The notes under the pieces: generated by a model
Seen by the model: the letters and a program-made list of their open reading frames with translations, nothing else
The model's database searches: none
What the model was told of the DNA's origin: nothing
In this document: positions 18,307-28,225 of the stretch, piece by piece
Position numbering within the stretch: the first letter of the stretch is position 1
Layout of the letters: every line of letters starts with the position of its first letter
DNA from: Bifidobacterium sp. ESL0704
GTDB taxonomy: Bacteria; Actinomycetota; Actinomycetes; Actinomycetales; Bifidobacteriaceae
Direction: 5' to 3'
Assembly (NCBI RefSeq): GCF_029392075.1
Contig: NZ_CP113929.1
Location: 1,488,001-1,552,000 of the forward strand
DNA: 64,000 nt
Program-made: the position numbers and the translations under genes

Positions 18307-19104
18307 TCAGGCGAACCGTCCGAGCGTTCGTGCCAACAGCGACAAAGCCACCGGTCCGGCGGTCGAGGCGCGCATGATGTTGCTGCCGAGCACACAGACT
18401 TCGGCACCGGCGTCGGTGAATTGCCCGACCTCGTCATCGCTGATGCCGCCTTCGGGACCGACCACGACGTAAATCGTGCGCGGTTTGCCGTCATCCAGAC
18501 AACGCTGTTCGAGTGCGGCGACCTTGCGCTCGATGCCGTCCCAAGTCGCCGTCGCGTCTTGGTGCAGTACAATCACAAGCTCATGATGGACGCAGGCCCG
18601 CCGGCAGATCGCCACAACGCCTTTGGTGTTCACACACTCATCCAGCGCGGGTTTCCACGCGCGACGCGATTGTTCCGTGGCGGCCACCAGCGTCTGGTCC
18701 CATTTTCGGTCGGTACGCCCGGCCTTCCACTTGGAAATCGAACGATTGGCCTGCCAAGGTATAACCTCGTCCACGCCGATCTGCGTAGCCATATCGATGG
18801 CCTCAACGTCATGTCCGGTTTTCGCGAGCGCCTGCACTAGAGCCAGCCTGGTGACCGGCTGCTCAACCGTCGTGAATTCCGAGACCTTGACCAGCCCGTT
18901 TTGCGTATCAGCCACTTCGGCGTCGATGCATAGGCCCCATCCGTCAGAAAGCTGGAGCCTATCTCCGTTTTGCAAGCGCATGGCACCCATCGCGTGCCGT
19001 TTGATGGCAGGCGGCAGGGTTATCGTCCAGCCTGCGCGCAGCTCGTCGCGATTGACCGGCACGTCGTCGTTCTCGGCGTCGAATACAAAAAGTGGACTTG
19101 TCAT
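18307..19104 (-). CDS. rsmE: 16S rRNA (uracil1498-N3)-methyltransferase
   Basis: RsmE is a SPOUT-class methyltransferase that modifies U1498 of 16S rRNA using S-adenosylmethionine. The 265-residue protein has a PUA-like N-terminal RNA-binding domain and the knotted C-terminal domain. That domain has VVGPEGGISDDEV (near residue 213) and LGSNIMRASTAGPVALSLL (near 238), which form the cofactor pocket. It lies upstream of the HIT gene on the same strand with a gap of 164 bases. Confidence 0.95.
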   Translation of the reverse strand: MTSPLFVFDAENDDVPVNRDELRAGWTITLPPAIKRHAMGAMRLQNGDRLQLSDGWGLCIDAEVADTQNGLVKVSEFTTVEQPVTRLALVQALAKTGHDVEAIDMATQIGVDEVIPWQANRSISKWKAGRTDRKWDQTLVAATEQSRRAWKPALDECVNTKGVVAICRRACVHHELVIVLHQDATATWDGIERKVAALEQRCLDDGKPRTIYVVVGPEGGISDDEVGQFTDAGAEVCVLGSNIMRASTAGPVALSLLARTLGRFA

Positions 19105-19223
19105 GATTCAAGGCTACCGGAGCCTCGGACGAATCGGTTTTACGGTCGGTTCGGATAATTATCTCATAATATCAATCGATATTGAATACATACACGTTCC
19201 TGTCCTGAACCACAAATCCCGAT

Positions 19224-20609
19224 TCACATATGCAGAATATCGTCGCGGGAATAGTAGACGGCACCGGCTCGCGGATATTCGCCGGTGAGCTCCGGAATCG
19301 TGACGAAACGATAGCCTTTCTTTTTAAGCTTTTCGATGACGCCGGGCACGGCCTCGACGGTATGCGGGTGGATATCGTGCATCAGCACGATGGCGCCCGG
19401 CTCGATCTGCGACATGATTTTGCGCGTCAAGCTCGCCGATGTGGCCCCATTCGACCAGTCGTAAGAGTCCACACCGTAAACGGCCACGGCGGCACCTGTC
19501 TTCTGGCCGATGTATGTACGGCTCGCCTCGTCTACGGCGCCATGCGGGGGCCGGACAAGACTGACGGGAAGCCCTGTGGCGGAGCCGATGACGTCGGCCG
19601 TATCGTCAATCTGCTGCTGCTCGTGATGACTCTGCATAATGGACGGCAGATCCTCATGGCTCCACGTATGGCTTTCCACATCGAAATCATCGCGCGTCAC
19701 CAAGCGCGTAAGCGCCCCGCCATCGGCCTGCACCTTCTGACCCATCTCGAAGAACGTCGCCTTCGCGTTCCCGGATTTGAGATACAGCAGGAGTTCCCGC
19801 GTCAGCTTGGGGTCAGGCCCGTCGTCAAAGGTCAAAGCGACGCAGCGCTGGGTTCCGCAATCGACGTCCCGCGCCTTGTTGTGCTGCGCGACCGCTTGAT
19901 CGGCAACAGCGTAGAGTCGGTTCTCATCTCGTTTGCAAACCGAATACGGAGCGGCTTCCGCCACGTCGGCATTGGCCTGATCGACCGCTTTGCCCAATTC
20001 CTTCAACGTAGCGGCCTTGATGCTGTCTTTCTCGGACTTGGCGTAACCCGTTATTCCCGCAGCGACGGCCTTGAGTTCGCTCCGAGCGGTATTCGAAGCC
20101 TCGGCATCGGCATCGCGCAGCACGAGCAATGGCTTGAATCCCTGATGCAGAGCAGCGATCTGGTGCTGCAATGCGGCCGTCCATTCGCGTTCATGTTTGG
20201 TTTCGGCGTTCAGTTTCGGCGTCAGCTGCTTCGTCGTGCACGCCATGACCGGGTTGGCGGATTCCTGGGATACAATGTGGCCGCGTTGGCTTTGAACGGT
20301 TTCAAGGACCTTTTTGGCGTGTTCAACATCTTGGCCTGACAGCACTGTCGAGTGTGATTCACTGTTCTTTTCCGCCTGTTTGACCAGTGCGGCATCCTGT
20401 ACAATTTCCGTATCCAGATGAGCGGTAGCCAATTCGTACGAATTTCCCCATTGCACACACCGTCCCATGCCTTTGCGGTAATAGGAATACACAGGATCGA
20501 AGAGCGCCACGCCCACAACGACGACCAACGCAGCCACCAGAAGCACGACCAAGGCGACACGCCGGCCACGTTTCTTTCCGCTTCTGCGTGACTGCCGCAC
20601 TTTCGCCAT
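19224..20609 (-). CDS. Polysaccharide deacetylase family protein, membrane-anchored
   Basis: This is a NodB-homology carbohydrate esterase (family CE4), probably acting on peptidoglycan or another envelope glycan outside the membrane. The 461-residue protein has a basic N-terminus (RRSGKKRGRR), one membrane anchor (about 17-42, Val/Ala-rich), an extracytoplasmic helical region, and a C-terminal NodB domain. Catalytic motifs are TFDDGPD (near residue 255), ESHTWSHEDL (near 313) and RPPHGA (near 352). ATG at 20609 with GGGGA upstream is preferred over longer in-frame starts. The substrate is not known. Confidence 0.9.
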   Translation of the reverse strand: MAKVRQSRRSGKKRGRRVALVVLLVAALVVVVGVALFDPVYSYYRKGMGRCVQWGNSYELATAHLDTEIVQDAALVKQAEKNSESHSTVLSGQDVEHAKKVLETVQSQRGHIVSQESANPVMACTTKQLTPKLNAETKHEREWTAALQHQIAALHQGFKPLLVLRDADAEASNTARSELKAVAAGITGYAKSEKDSIKAATLKELGKAVDQANADVAEAAPYSVCKRDENRLYAVADQAVAQHNKARDVDCGTQRCVALTFDDGPDPKLTRELLLYLKSGNAKATFFEMGQKVQADGGALTRLVTRDDFDVESHTWSHEDLPSIMQSHHEQQQIDDTADVIGSATGLPVSLVRPPHGAVDEASRTYIGQKTGAAVAVYGVDSYDWSNGATSASLTRKIMSQIEPGAIVLMHDIHPHTVEAVPGVIEKLKKKGYRFVTIPELTGEYPRAGAVYYSRDDILHM

Positions 20610-20838
20610 ATCGTCCCCAATTTTTGGTGTGTCTGAAGAACAACTTCCTATTCTATCGTATCGTGTTCCAGATATTCGCCTCGAGGAGACGAAAACGTAT
20701 TCCATCGATTCATTCATACCGCTTGGCACTGCACAGACGAAACCCACATTGCTTTTGTCGGACACAAGATTCGACACACCGGGCTGCCAAACAGCGACGG
20801 ATTGGTGTATAGTACTGTCTGTTGCTTAAACGACACCT

Positions 20839-20927
20839 GCCCAGGTGGCGGAATGGTAGACGCGCTAGCTTGAGGTGCTAGTTCCTATAATTTTACAGGA
20901 GTACGGGTTCAACTCCCGTCCTGGGCA
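20839..20927 (+). tRNA. tRNA-Leu (anticodon GAG)
   Basis: A class II tRNA folds with acceptor stem GCCCAGG/CCTGGGC and discriminator A. The anticodon stem is CTAGC/GCTAG with loop TTGAGGT giving anticodon GAG. A long variable arm (TTCCTATAATTTTACAGGA) and the T-arm ACGGGTTCAACTCCCGT follow. CCA is not encoded. Confidence 0.97.
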
Positions 20928-20944
20928 CGAATATTAGAAGTCTG

Positions 20945-20969
20945 AAACCCCTTGGAAATCAAGGGGTTT
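20945..20969 (+). terminator. Terminator after tRNA-Leu
   Basis: A 10-bp perfect stem AAACCCCTTG/CAAGGGGTTT with a 5-nt loop lies 17 bases after the tRNA. The T-run is short. Confidence 0.75.
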
Positions 20970-21130
20970 CGTCGTATCTAGGCAACTGTCAACACTGGCT
21001 TCGGCAGCATTGCGGCAGCCAAGAGACACAAAAGGCACAGAATTTCAGGCCGCTTTCTACGACACTCACGACACACCAAGAGAATTCGCTCATTCGGGCA
21101 ATAAATCATTCATCGCCGCGCTCTTATCGA

Positions 21131-22279
21131 CTACTTCCGGCCGCTTCCACACAACGATTCGCTGACAGGTTTGAAATCGAACTTTGCAATGATGCCGCGA
21201 TCGACCAACCGCGTAACCGGCCTGATGATGACCGAGTGAACCAACAGGCTCATGAGCATCGACACGAGATACAACAGTAGAATCGCACCTGCGGCGAACA
21301 GCGCTTTCCCGATGACACCCGCCGGTTCGGGTCTGGAAAAGACGAATCCCCACAGCAGAGCCTTGACAATGAAATTCTCGTGAATCAGATAGATGCCCAA
21401 GGTTGCCGGGGACAACACCAGCACCGTGCGCGTGAACGCCGTCATCCGTGTCGGTTTTTTGCTCTGCACCACACAGACGAACAATGCAACAGCTGCAAGG
21501 ACGGCCAAGATCGGGGTGGACCCCTCGCCCGCGGTCAGCAGATTGCCGGGCAAGGCCAGTTTGTCACGCAATATCGGACTGTTGATGATCAGATGCGTGC
21601 CTGCAACCGCCACGGCAAAACAGGCGACAATAACCAGCATGGCATGCCACCAACGTATACGCGGCAGCGACTGACGATAGCGGCGAATGAACCCGCCGAT
21701 GAGATACACCGTACAAAGATAGGCGACGTTCGTAAAGTAGTGCAAATGCTGGCCTACCGGGGCGACGAACACCATCAACACGACAAGAGCCAGCAGGAGC
21801 GCAAGCCCTTTTCGGTTCAGCGAGCGAATGAGGACGTTCATGAACGGCCCCAACAGAATCATGAACAGAAATGCGCTCATAAACCAATACATTTCGGTGG
21901 TGATAGGAAAAGCGGCACCAATCAGCCGGTTGATATCGTGCATCGACCCCTTATGCAATATCGTAAAATCGCACAGCACTGAAATCAGGGCGATACCGAA
22001 ACTGTAGATGAAGACCTGAGCCCATAGACGCACGGCCCGCGCGACGGGGTTGGAATCGCTGGTGGAAAGGAAATAGGCGGAAATCAGGACGAACAAAGCC
22101 ACGCCAACCTGCCCGAACAGATACAGGGAAGTGTGGAATGCCCCGCCCCATGAAGCGACACCGTTTGCATCCGTTCGCACACGCCAATTGTCGTTGGAAA
22201 AGAAATGCGCGGCCACAATCAACAGCATGGCGACCATGCGAAGCACTTCAAAACGCCAATCACGGCTCTTGTTCCCCAT
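21131..22279 (-). CDS. Acyltransferase 3 family membrane protein
   Basis: This is a polytopic O-acyltransferase-like protein of 382 residues with about ten hydrophobic segments. The family signature is the N-terminal RFEVLRMVAMLLIVAAHF with the conserved His near residue 21. Family members transfer acetyl or succinyl groups to cell-surface glycans, lipids or peptides; the acceptor here is unknown. The gene has no operon partner; the tRNA and deacetylase genes lie downstream of it. Confidence 0.88.
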   Translation of the reverse strand: MGNKSRDWRFEVLRMVAMLLIVAAHFFSNDNWRVRTDANGVASWGGAFHTSLYLFGQVGVALFVLISAYFLSTSDSNPVARAVRLWAQVFIYSFGIALISVLCDFTILHKGSMHDINRLIGAAFPITTEMYWFMSAFLFMILLGPFMNVLIRSLNRKGLALLLALVVLMVFVAPVGQHLHYFTNVAYLCTVYLIGGFIRRYRQSLPRIRWWHAMLVIVACFAVAVAGTHLIINSPILRDKLALPGNLLTAGEGSTPILAVLAAVALFVCVVQSKKPTRMTAFTRTVLVLSPATLGIYLIHENFIVKALLWGFVFSRPEPAGVIGKALFAAGAILLLYLVSMLMSLLVHSVIIRPVTRLVDRGIIAKFDFKPVSESLCGSGRK

Positions 22280-22532
22280 GGGCGATTCCTTGCTAGAACG
22301 ACGAAATATCTACTGATGTCTACCAATAATACGGAGGGCAACGAAATTATCTCCATGCAGCCCCACGTTTTCTTGTCAGGCAGGATGTCGTTTCATCGCC
22401 GCAGATGCCGCTGCAAAGGCCGTCGACCAATGGCGGCGGCCGAAAGCAGCAATCCTCCCATCGTTGGTTGCGTATCTGTGCTGATATAGTCGAATCAAAG
22501 ACATACCAGCCAGCATCGAAGGACAGCACGCC

Positions 22533-23537
22533 ATGCGGATCATCAATATCGAGTCGGTCGACGACGAACGGGTAGCCGCGTACGTAAGCTTGACCGAAGC
22601 GCAGCTGCGCAACCGTCTTGAGCCGGAAAAGGGCATTTTCATCGCTGAATCGCCCAAGGTCATCGACCGGGCTCTGGCCGCCGGACGCGAACCGGTCTCG
22701 CTGCTGGTCGAGGAACCCTGGCTTGCCGGCATGGCCGACATGTTCGCGCGCATCGACCAACGCTGGGGCAAGGACGTTCCCGTGTATGTCGCCTCTCCTG
22801 AACAACTGAAAAAGCTGACCGGCTATCGTCTCCATCGTGGAGCGCTGGCAGCGATGCGTCGCTGGAAACTGCCGAGTGTCGCGGAACTGTGCAAGAACGC
22901 GCGTCGGATTGCGGTGATGGAGAATATCGTCGACCACACCAATGTCGGCGCGCTGATGCGTTCGGCCGCCGCGCTTGACGTCGATGCCGTCCTGGCCACG
23001 CCTTCCTGCGGAGACCCGCTCTACCGTCGGGCGGCCCGAGTCTCCATGGGTACGGTATTCCAGGTCCCGTGGACGCGTATCGATGCCGAAACGCTGGGCG
23101 CCGACAACTCTGATCACGACGATGCAATATCGGGGAACACCGCCGACAAAACAGACTCCGAGGCGAATGACGGCAACCATGTGAGAAACAGCGACTCCCG
23201 AAACCTCCACACCAAAGAGGAAGACCGAAAATACTGGCCAGTTCGCGGACTCAAGGAACTGAACGAGCTGGGATTCACCACCGTGGCAATGGCGTTGACC
23301 GACGATTCCATCAGCCTGGATGAGCTGACCCGACGCCTTGACAATGATCCGCAGAATCCCGATCATATCGACAAGCTTGCCCTCGTTTTCGGCACGGAAG
23401 GCGACGGGCTTTCGCACCGCACCATCGCCAACACCGACCTCACCGTCAAGATTCCGATGAGCAACGGCGTCGACAGCCTCAACGTGGCCGCTTCCAGCGC
23501 CGTCGCCTTCTACGCGACACGAGCAAAGAAAAATTAG
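22533..23537 (+). CDS. TrmH/SpoU family RNA 2'-O-methyltransferase
   Basis: This is a SPOUT methyltransferase of rRNA or tRNA with an N-terminal substrate-binding domain. The three SpoU motifs are MENIVDHTNVGALMRSAAAL (near residue 130), LVFGTEGDGLSH (near 287) and IPMSNGVDSLNVAASSAVAF (near 307). A disordered Asp/Asn-rich insert of about 40 residues (residues 190-230) separates motifs 1 and 2. The ribosome site AAGGA lies 8 bases before ATG. The target nucleotide cannot be assigned. Confidence 0.92.
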   Translation: MRIINIESVDDERVAAYVSLTEAQLRNRLEPEKGIFIAESPKVIDRALAAGREPVSLLVEEPWLAGMADMFARIDQRWGKDVPVYVASPEQLKKLTGYRLHRGALAAMRRWKLPSVAELCKNARRIAVMENIVDHTNVGALMRSAAALDVDAVLATPSCGDPLYRRAARVSMGTVFQVPWTRIDAETLGADNSDHDDAISGNTADKTDSEANDGNHVRNSDSRNLHTKEEDRKYWPVRGLKELNELGFTTVAMALTDDSISLDELTRRLDNDPQNPDHIDKLALVFGTEGDGLSHRTIANTDLTVKIPMSNGVDSLNVAASSAVAFYATRAKKN

Positions 23538-23722
23538 ACGTTTGCAGATCTCCTAGGCGTTTCGCGTCGGCTCAATCCGATACAGTGATTGATAGAAGTG
23601 GTCGTGTGCAACGAAGAACGCCTCACGGCTCCGCAGGTGGTGCAAGTACGGTTCCTATTGCATCGGCACTTGGGCCGGAGAATGAAAATGACTGGTAGAA
23701 AGCAGTAATCAGGAGGTCAGGA

Positions 23723-24964
23723 ATGGCGAAGAATCCCAAAATACTGGCTATTGTATTGGCGGGCGGCGAAGGCACGCGTCTGATGCCGCTGACAAGAGAC
23801 CGCGCCAAACCTGCGGTGCCGTTCGGCGGCGTCTATCGTCTCATCGATTTCCCGCTCAGCAATCTGGTCAATTCGGGCTATTCGCAGATCGTTGTATTAA
23901 CGCAATACAAATCCCATTCGCTTGACCGCCATATCTCCAAGGTCTGGCGTTTCTCCCCCCTGCTCGACGCGTACGTCTCCCCCGTCCCAGCGCAGCAACG
24001 GCTCGGCAAGCATTGGTATCTGGGGTCTGCGGACGCGGTGTACCAGACCATCAACATCATCGAGGACGAACAGCCCGACTATGTGGTCATCGTCGGCGCC
24101 GACCATGTCTATCGCATGGATTTCAACCAGATGTTGAAACAGCATATCGAGTCCGGTGCCGCATTCACCGTCGCCGGCATCCGTCAGCCCATCGAGGCTT
24201 CCAATCAATTCGGGGTCATCGACGTCGACCCGGAGCATCCCCATATGATCCGCGGGTTCAAGGAAAAGCCCGAAACCACCGAGGGACTGCCGGGGCATCC
24301 CGACCAGATACTGGCCTCCATGGGCAATTACATCGCCAATACCGACGCGCTTTTCGATGCGCTAGCACGCGATGAAAAAGCCGAAAACACCAAGCACGAC
24401 ATGGGAGGCGACATCGCCCCCTACTTCTCCGAACGGCACGAAGCCGGCGTCTACGACTTCAGCGAAAACGAGATTCCCGGAGCCACCGGCTACGACCGCG
24501 CCTACTGGCGCGACGTGGGCACCATCAAACAGTTCTATGAGGCCCACATGGACCTGATCGAATACAATCCCCCGTTCAACCTCTACAACCAGGATTGGCC
24601 AATCTACACGCTTTCCGGCAATCTTCCGCCGGCCAAGTTCGTCCGTTCGGAGACCAACCGCATCGGGCGGGCCACCGAGTCCATCATCTCCCCCAGCGTC
24701 ATCGTTTCGGGCGGAGACGTGCAGCATTCGGTGCTTTCGCCGAATGTCCGTATCAATTCATGGTCCCAGGTCGTTGATTCCATTCTCTTCGATGGTGTCA
24801 TCGTCGGCCGCCGCGCACGTGTCTGCAAGGCCATTCTCGACAAAAACGTCATTTTGGAAGAGAATGCGACCGTGGGCATCGACCATGAGCACGACCTCGC
24901 CCGAGGCTTCACCGTCAAAGACGGCATCACCATCGTGCCGAAACATACGGTCATCAAGGACTGA
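23723..24964 (+). CDS. glgC: Glucose-1-phosphate adenylyltransferase
   Basis: GlgC makes ADP-glucose from ATP and glucose-1-phosphate, the committed step of glycogen synthesis. The 413-residue protein has the nucleotide motif [11 protein letters not shown] (near residue 15), [10 protein letters not shown], the sugar-phosphate site region GFKEKP near 177, and a C-terminal left-handed beta-helix ([29 protein letters not shown]). The ribosome site AGGAGGTCAGGA before ATG is strong. It has no adjacent glg partners. Confidence 0.96.
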   Translation: MAKNPKILAIVLAGGEGTRLMPLTRDRAKPAVPFGGVYRLIDFPLSNLVNSGYSQIVVLTQYKSHSLDRHISKVWRFSPLLDAYVSPVPAQQRLGKHWYLGSADAVYQTINIIEDEQPDYVVIVGADHVYRMDFNQMLKQHIESGAAFTVAGIRQPIEASNQFGVIDVDPEHPHMIRGFKEKPETTEGLPGHPDQILASMGNYIANTDALFDALARDEKAENTKHDMGGDIAPYFSERHEAGVYDFSENEIPGATGYDRAYWRDVGTIKQFYEAHMDLIEYNPPFNLYNQDWPIYTLSGNLPPAKFVRSETNRIGRATESIISPSVIVSGGDVQHSVLSPNVRINSWSQVVDSILFDGVIVGRRARVCKAILDKNVILEENATVGIDHEHDLARGFTVKDGITIVPKHTVIKD

Positions 24965-25046
24965 ATGTCACTATTGAGTGTGGGGTACTATGGCGCTGTC
25001 GTAGCATCCCGCCGATTGGTCACCATTGATCACAACCATAATCCAT

Positions 25047-25216
25047 GGGTTTGTGGCATCCGCCATGCCCGATGCCGCAAACCCATGATAAAGCCACTCC
25101 TTATCCGGGGTTTGTAGCCTCAATGAGGTTCAAAGCCGCAAACCCATGATAAAGCCACTCCTTATCCGGGGTTTGTAGCCTTAATGATGTTCAAAGCCGC
25201 AAACCCATGATAAAGA
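25047..25216. repeat. Three-unit 61-bp tandem repeat with internal hairpins
   Basis: Units begin at 25047, 25107 and 25168. Each has a hairpin with arms GGGTTTGTAGC...GCCGCAAACCC followed by ATGATAAAGCCACTCCTTATC. The last unit is cut off after ATGATAAAG. Loop interiors differ between units. The array lies between the convergent genes glgC and sufT, so the hairpins may also act as bidirectional terminators. It is unlike the other repeat families in this window. Confidence 0.88.
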
Positions 25217-25237
25217 GTGCACTCAAGACATATATTC

Positions 25238-25813
25238 TCAGTATTTCGGCATGTTGTCGAAGTTGAAGCCGATGGCCTCCAGCTGTTCGCGGCCTTCCGG
25301 TCGGATCATATCGAGCGTCCAGCGCGGTTGCCATGTCCAGTCGATGCGGAATTCCTCAACCAGACCGGCCAAGGTCGAGGCGCATTCATCCTCAAGCAGG
25401 TCGGTCAGCGGGCAAGCGGGAGTCGTCAGCGTCATCGTAATGATGGCCCGTCCCTTTTCGTCGATCTCGATGCCGTAGACCAGGCCGAGGTCGATGACGT
25501 CGATGCCGAGCTCGGGGTCGATGACCTGATGCAGCGCTTCCCGCACGTCGGCGGCCGTGGCCTTGCCGATGTCATTGAACGAAGTCAGCGGAATACCGGT
25601 CTCATCGTCTTTGACGGTGTCACCTGCGGATTGTGCAGAAGCCTCTGCCGTTGCAGGATCCGTTTCATCCTGTCGGTCGAACTTGTCGAGCGAACCCACC
25701 GCGTGGGGATTGGCAACGGCGGCCTGGCCCTTTTCCTCACTGCCGAGCGCCTTGACCGCTGAATCGAGAATCGAGGATTGCGGTGTCGGAACGAGATTGT
25801 CTTGGCTTTCCAT
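25238..25813 (-). CDS. sufT: Iron-sulfur assembly factor of the DUF59/MIP18 family (SufT)
   Basis: SufT proteins help deliver or mature Fe-S clusters. The 191-residue protein has a low-complexity N-terminal extension of about 75 residues and a C-terminal DUF59 domain. The domain has VREALHQVIDPELGIDVIDLGLVYGI and the conserved cysteine region TPACPLTDLLEDEC. ATG at 25813 follows AGGAGGCAAC. It is the last gene of the suf gene set, separated from sufU by 190 bases with a hairpin between. Confidence 0.9.
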   Translation of the reverse strand: MESQDNLVPTPQSSILDSAVKALGSEEKGQAAVANPHAVGSLDKFDRQDETDPATAEASAQSAGDTVKDDETGIPLTSFNDIGKATAADVREALHQVIDPELGIDVIDLGLVYGIEIDEKGRAIITMTLTTPACPLTDLLEDECASTLAGLVEEFRIDWTWQPRWTLDMIRPEGREQLEAIGFNFDNMPKY

Positions 25814-25907
25814 GTTGCCTCCTGTTGCGGTGAAACCATACACCATTATGTCATGTCTTCAGTTCGATTACACAAGCGAATAGCATAATCAGCCTATCCA
25901 CAAAATG

Positions 25908-25950
25908 CCGATACCAGAGTTCGTAAACGGCCTGCCTGCGCTGGTATCGG
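25908..25950 (-). terminator. Hairpin between sufU and sufT
   Basis: A perfect 10-bp inverted repeat (CCGATACCAG/CTGGTATCGG) encloses 23 bases. No T-run follows on the minus strand, so it may attenuate or stabilise rather than terminate. Confidence 0.4.
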
Positions 25951-26003
25951 AATGCGGCAACGATTCTTGAGCCTGCCGGATTATTGCCGGTCGGACGTTT
26001 GGC

Positions 26004-26567
26004 TTATTTGTCCGCCGCCAACGCCTTGGCGAGCGAATCCTTGAGACCGGCCCATCCCAGCAGCGCGCATTTGATGCGCATCGGGTATTTCGAAACGCCT
26101 TGGAACACCACGGCATCGCCCAACGCCTCTTCGTCGGCATCGCTGTCCAAGCCGGCACCACGGGATTTCATCAGCTTCTGGAACACGCCTTCAAGCTCCA
26201 TGGCTTCTTCGACGGTCTTTCCGTCGACCAGATCGACCATCATCGACAGGCTGGCCGTGGAGATGGAGCAACCGCTGCCGTCCCATACCAAACGCTCGAT
26301 CTTGTGCGGTTCGTCCTGCGAGACCTCGACATGGACCGTCACCTGATCGCCGCAGGTCGGGTTGAACTGGTGTGACTCCCCCGGCGTGCAGTATTCGTGG
26401 CTGGCACGTACCGTCGTCTCCCCGGTATCGCTGCTTTCATTCGGCTCGATCGTGACGTCGGAGGCGAAATGCTCCTTGCCATGCGGATGTTTCGAGGCGT
26501 CGAGAATGACCTCCTGATACATCTGCTCGAGATCGTCGCCGCTCATGCCAAAATCACTCATATTCAC
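26004..26567 (-). CDS. sufU: SUF system scaffold/sulfur-transfer protein SufU
   Basis: SufU is a zinc-dependent partner that accepts sulfur from SufS. The 187-residue protein shows the conserved cysteines in PTCGDQVTVHV (near residue 68), GSGCSIS (near 98) and IKCALLGW (near 165), with nearby Asp and the typical DLEQMYQEVILDASKHPHG N-terminus. A short acidic insert follows the N-terminal helix. It overlaps sufS by 4 bases (ATGA). Confidence 0.94.
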   Translation of the reverse strand: MNMSDFGMSGDDLEQMYQEVILDASKHPHGKEHFASDVTIEPNESSDTGETTVRASHEYCTPGESHQFNPTCGDQVTVHVEVSQDEPHKIERLVWDGSGCSISTASLSMMVDLVDGKTVEEAMELEGVFQKLMKSRGAGLDSDADEEALGDAVVFQGVSKYPMRIKCALLGWAGLKDSLAKALAADK

Positions 26568-27835
26568 ACCTCAAAAAACGCGCGGACCTTACCGGCCGTT
26601 TCGACTACTTGCTTGGCCTCCTCGACGGTATTGTACACGCCGGTCGAAGCACGGGACGAAGCGAACAGGCCGAAGTGGCGGTGAACGGGCTGGGCGCAAT
26701 GATGACCGACACGCACGGCGATACCCTGTGCATCGAAGAACTGACCGACGTCATGCGGGTGCACGCCTTCGACATCGAAGGAGACCGTACCGATGCGGTC
26801 CTTGGTCTCCACCGGACCGAGCACGCGGAAACCGGGGACATCGTTCAACTTCAAGAGTTCCGCGGTGATGGCCTTTTCATGGGCTTCGACGTTTTCCATG
26901 CCGATGTCGCGCATCCAGTCGGCGGCAACACCCGCAGCCACGACCTGCGCCACCGGCTGGGTTCCGGCTTCGAAGCGTTCCGGTGGAGCCATATACTGCG
27001 CCGGCTTGTCCAGCCAGGCGAGCTCGACCATCGAACCGCCAAAGCTGGCCGGCGGCAAGGCTTCCAACAGCTCACGTTTGCCGTAAAGGAATCCGGCACC
27101 GGTGGGACCGTACATCTTGTGGGCGCTCCAGGCGGCAAAATCGACGTTCATCTTATGGAAATCGATCTTGAGATGGGGCACGGACTGGCAGGCATCGAGG
27201 ATGAAGATGGCACCGACTTCGTGCGCCCGCCTGATGATCGGGTCAATGTCGGTGATGGCACCGGTGACGTTGCTGATATGGGTGATCGCCACAATCTTCG
27301 TGCGATCGGTGATGACCTCGTCGGCGGTGTCCGAGCGAACACGTCCGTCCTCGGTCAGATCGAACCACTTCAAGGTGGCACCGGTGCGCAGGGCCAGTTC
27401 CTGGAACGGAAGCAGCACGGAATGATGTTCGGCCTTGGAGACGACGATCTCGTCACCCGGACCGACGACGAAACGTTTGGCCGCTTCTCCCCCGCGTCCG
27501 AGCGAGGCATTGCCGATGGCCGTGGCCAGCAGATTCAGCCCTGCCGTGGCACCGGCGGTGACGACGACCTCTTCCTCGCCTTCTTCGTAGTTGGCGCCGA
27601 CCAGCTTGGCGACCTTGGCACGTGCCTCCTCAAAGGCAACGGTGCTGCGAGCAGCCAGCTCATGGGCCCCACGATGGACCCCGGCGTTGATCGTCTTATA
27701 AAACTCCGACTCGGCGTCAATCACGCACTGCGGCTTCTGCGCCGTAGCCGCCGAATCAAAGTACACGAGCTGATGCCCATGTACCTCCTGATCCAAAATA
27801 GGAAACTGTTCCCTCAACTTCAAAAAGTCGACCAT
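26564..27835 (-). CDS. sufS: Cysteine desulfurase SufS
   Basis: SufS is a PLP enzyme that takes sulfur from cysteine as a persulfide for Fe-S cluster assembly. The 423-residue protein has the PLP lysine in SAHKMYGPTGAG (near residue 235) and the catalytic cysteine in RVGHHCAQPVHRHFG (near 375). It is the class II type. The gene is followed without a gap by sufU. Upstream, 537 bases separate it from sufC and hold two large structured repeat elements. Confidence 0.96.
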   Translation of the reverse strand: MVDFLKLREQFPILDQEVHGHQLVYFDSAATAQKPQCVIDAESEFYKTINAGVHRGAHELAARSTVAFEEARAKVAKLVGANYEEGEEEVVVTAGATAGLNLLATAIGNASLGRGGEAAKRFVVGPGDEIVVSKAEHHSVLLPFQELALRTGATLKWFDLTEDGRVRSDTADEVITDRTKIVAITHISNVTGAITDIDPIIRRAHEVGAIFILDACQSVPHLKIDFHKMNVDFAAWSAHKMYGPTGAGFLYGKRELLEALPPASFGGSMVELAWLDKPAQYMAPPERFEAGTQPVAQVVAAGVAADWMRDIGMENVEAHEKAITAELLKLNDVPGFRVLGPVETKDRIGTVSFDVEGVHPHDVGQFFDAQGIAVRVGHHCAQPVHRHFGLFASSRASTGVYNTVEEAKQVVETAGKVRAFFEV

Positions 27836-27870
27836 ACTGCCTTCTTAGTCTTCATCAACTCTATAATCCC

Positions 27871-28047
27871 GTGTTGGAGCGGGATATACAATGCTTCGGC
27901 ACCCTTACTGGCTTAGTCGTTAAGAGTGAAGTCCAGTGGACTTCACTCAGACTAAGTGAGCGCGATGTCTCGAGCGCGAAAGCAAAATCTCTCGATTTTG
28001 CTAGGCCAAGTCTTTACGGTCGGACATCGCATATCCCTCCCCACCAC
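27871..28047 (-). repeat. Large structured element, long form, copy C
   Basis: A 177-nt element on the minus strand is bounded by GGGATAT/ATATCCC arms. Reading it 5' to 3' gives a conserved GCGATGTCCG, CTTGGCCTAGCAAAATC, a 9-bp hairpin (AGCAAAATC/GATTTTGCT), GCGC...GCGC, and an extended hairpin GAGTGAAGTCC/GGACTTCACTC inside CTTAGTC/GACTAAG. It ends CCGAAGCATTGTATATCCC. It matches the element at 40340-40512 along its length, with compensatory changes in the extended hairpin. It lies in the sufC–sufS gap. The 9-nt tail seen after the other copies is missing here. Confidence 0.8.
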
Positions 28048-28140
28048 TAATAACGTTATCCAACTCAAAGATACTCAGAAAAAGATAACTTTAAAGAGCG
28101 TTTCGCAACTATTAAAACAACTGAACCAAGCTGCAACTCC

Positions 28141-28186
28141 CAGGCGAAAGCCTGCAAGATTTCGATACTCGATGTATCGAAATCTT
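28141..28186. other. Two adjacent hairpins between the structured elements
   Basis: CAGGC-GAAA-GCCTG (28141-28154) has a GNRA-type tetraloop on the plus strand. It is followed by the perfect 13-bp hairpin AAGATTTCGATAC/GTATCGAAATCTT (28156-28186). They may be remnants of another structured element. The stretch 28050-28140 shows nothing else. Confidence 0.55.
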
Positions 28187-28225
28187 CCAAAGCCCTAAAA
28201 AACCTGACCAACAAACGTTACATAA

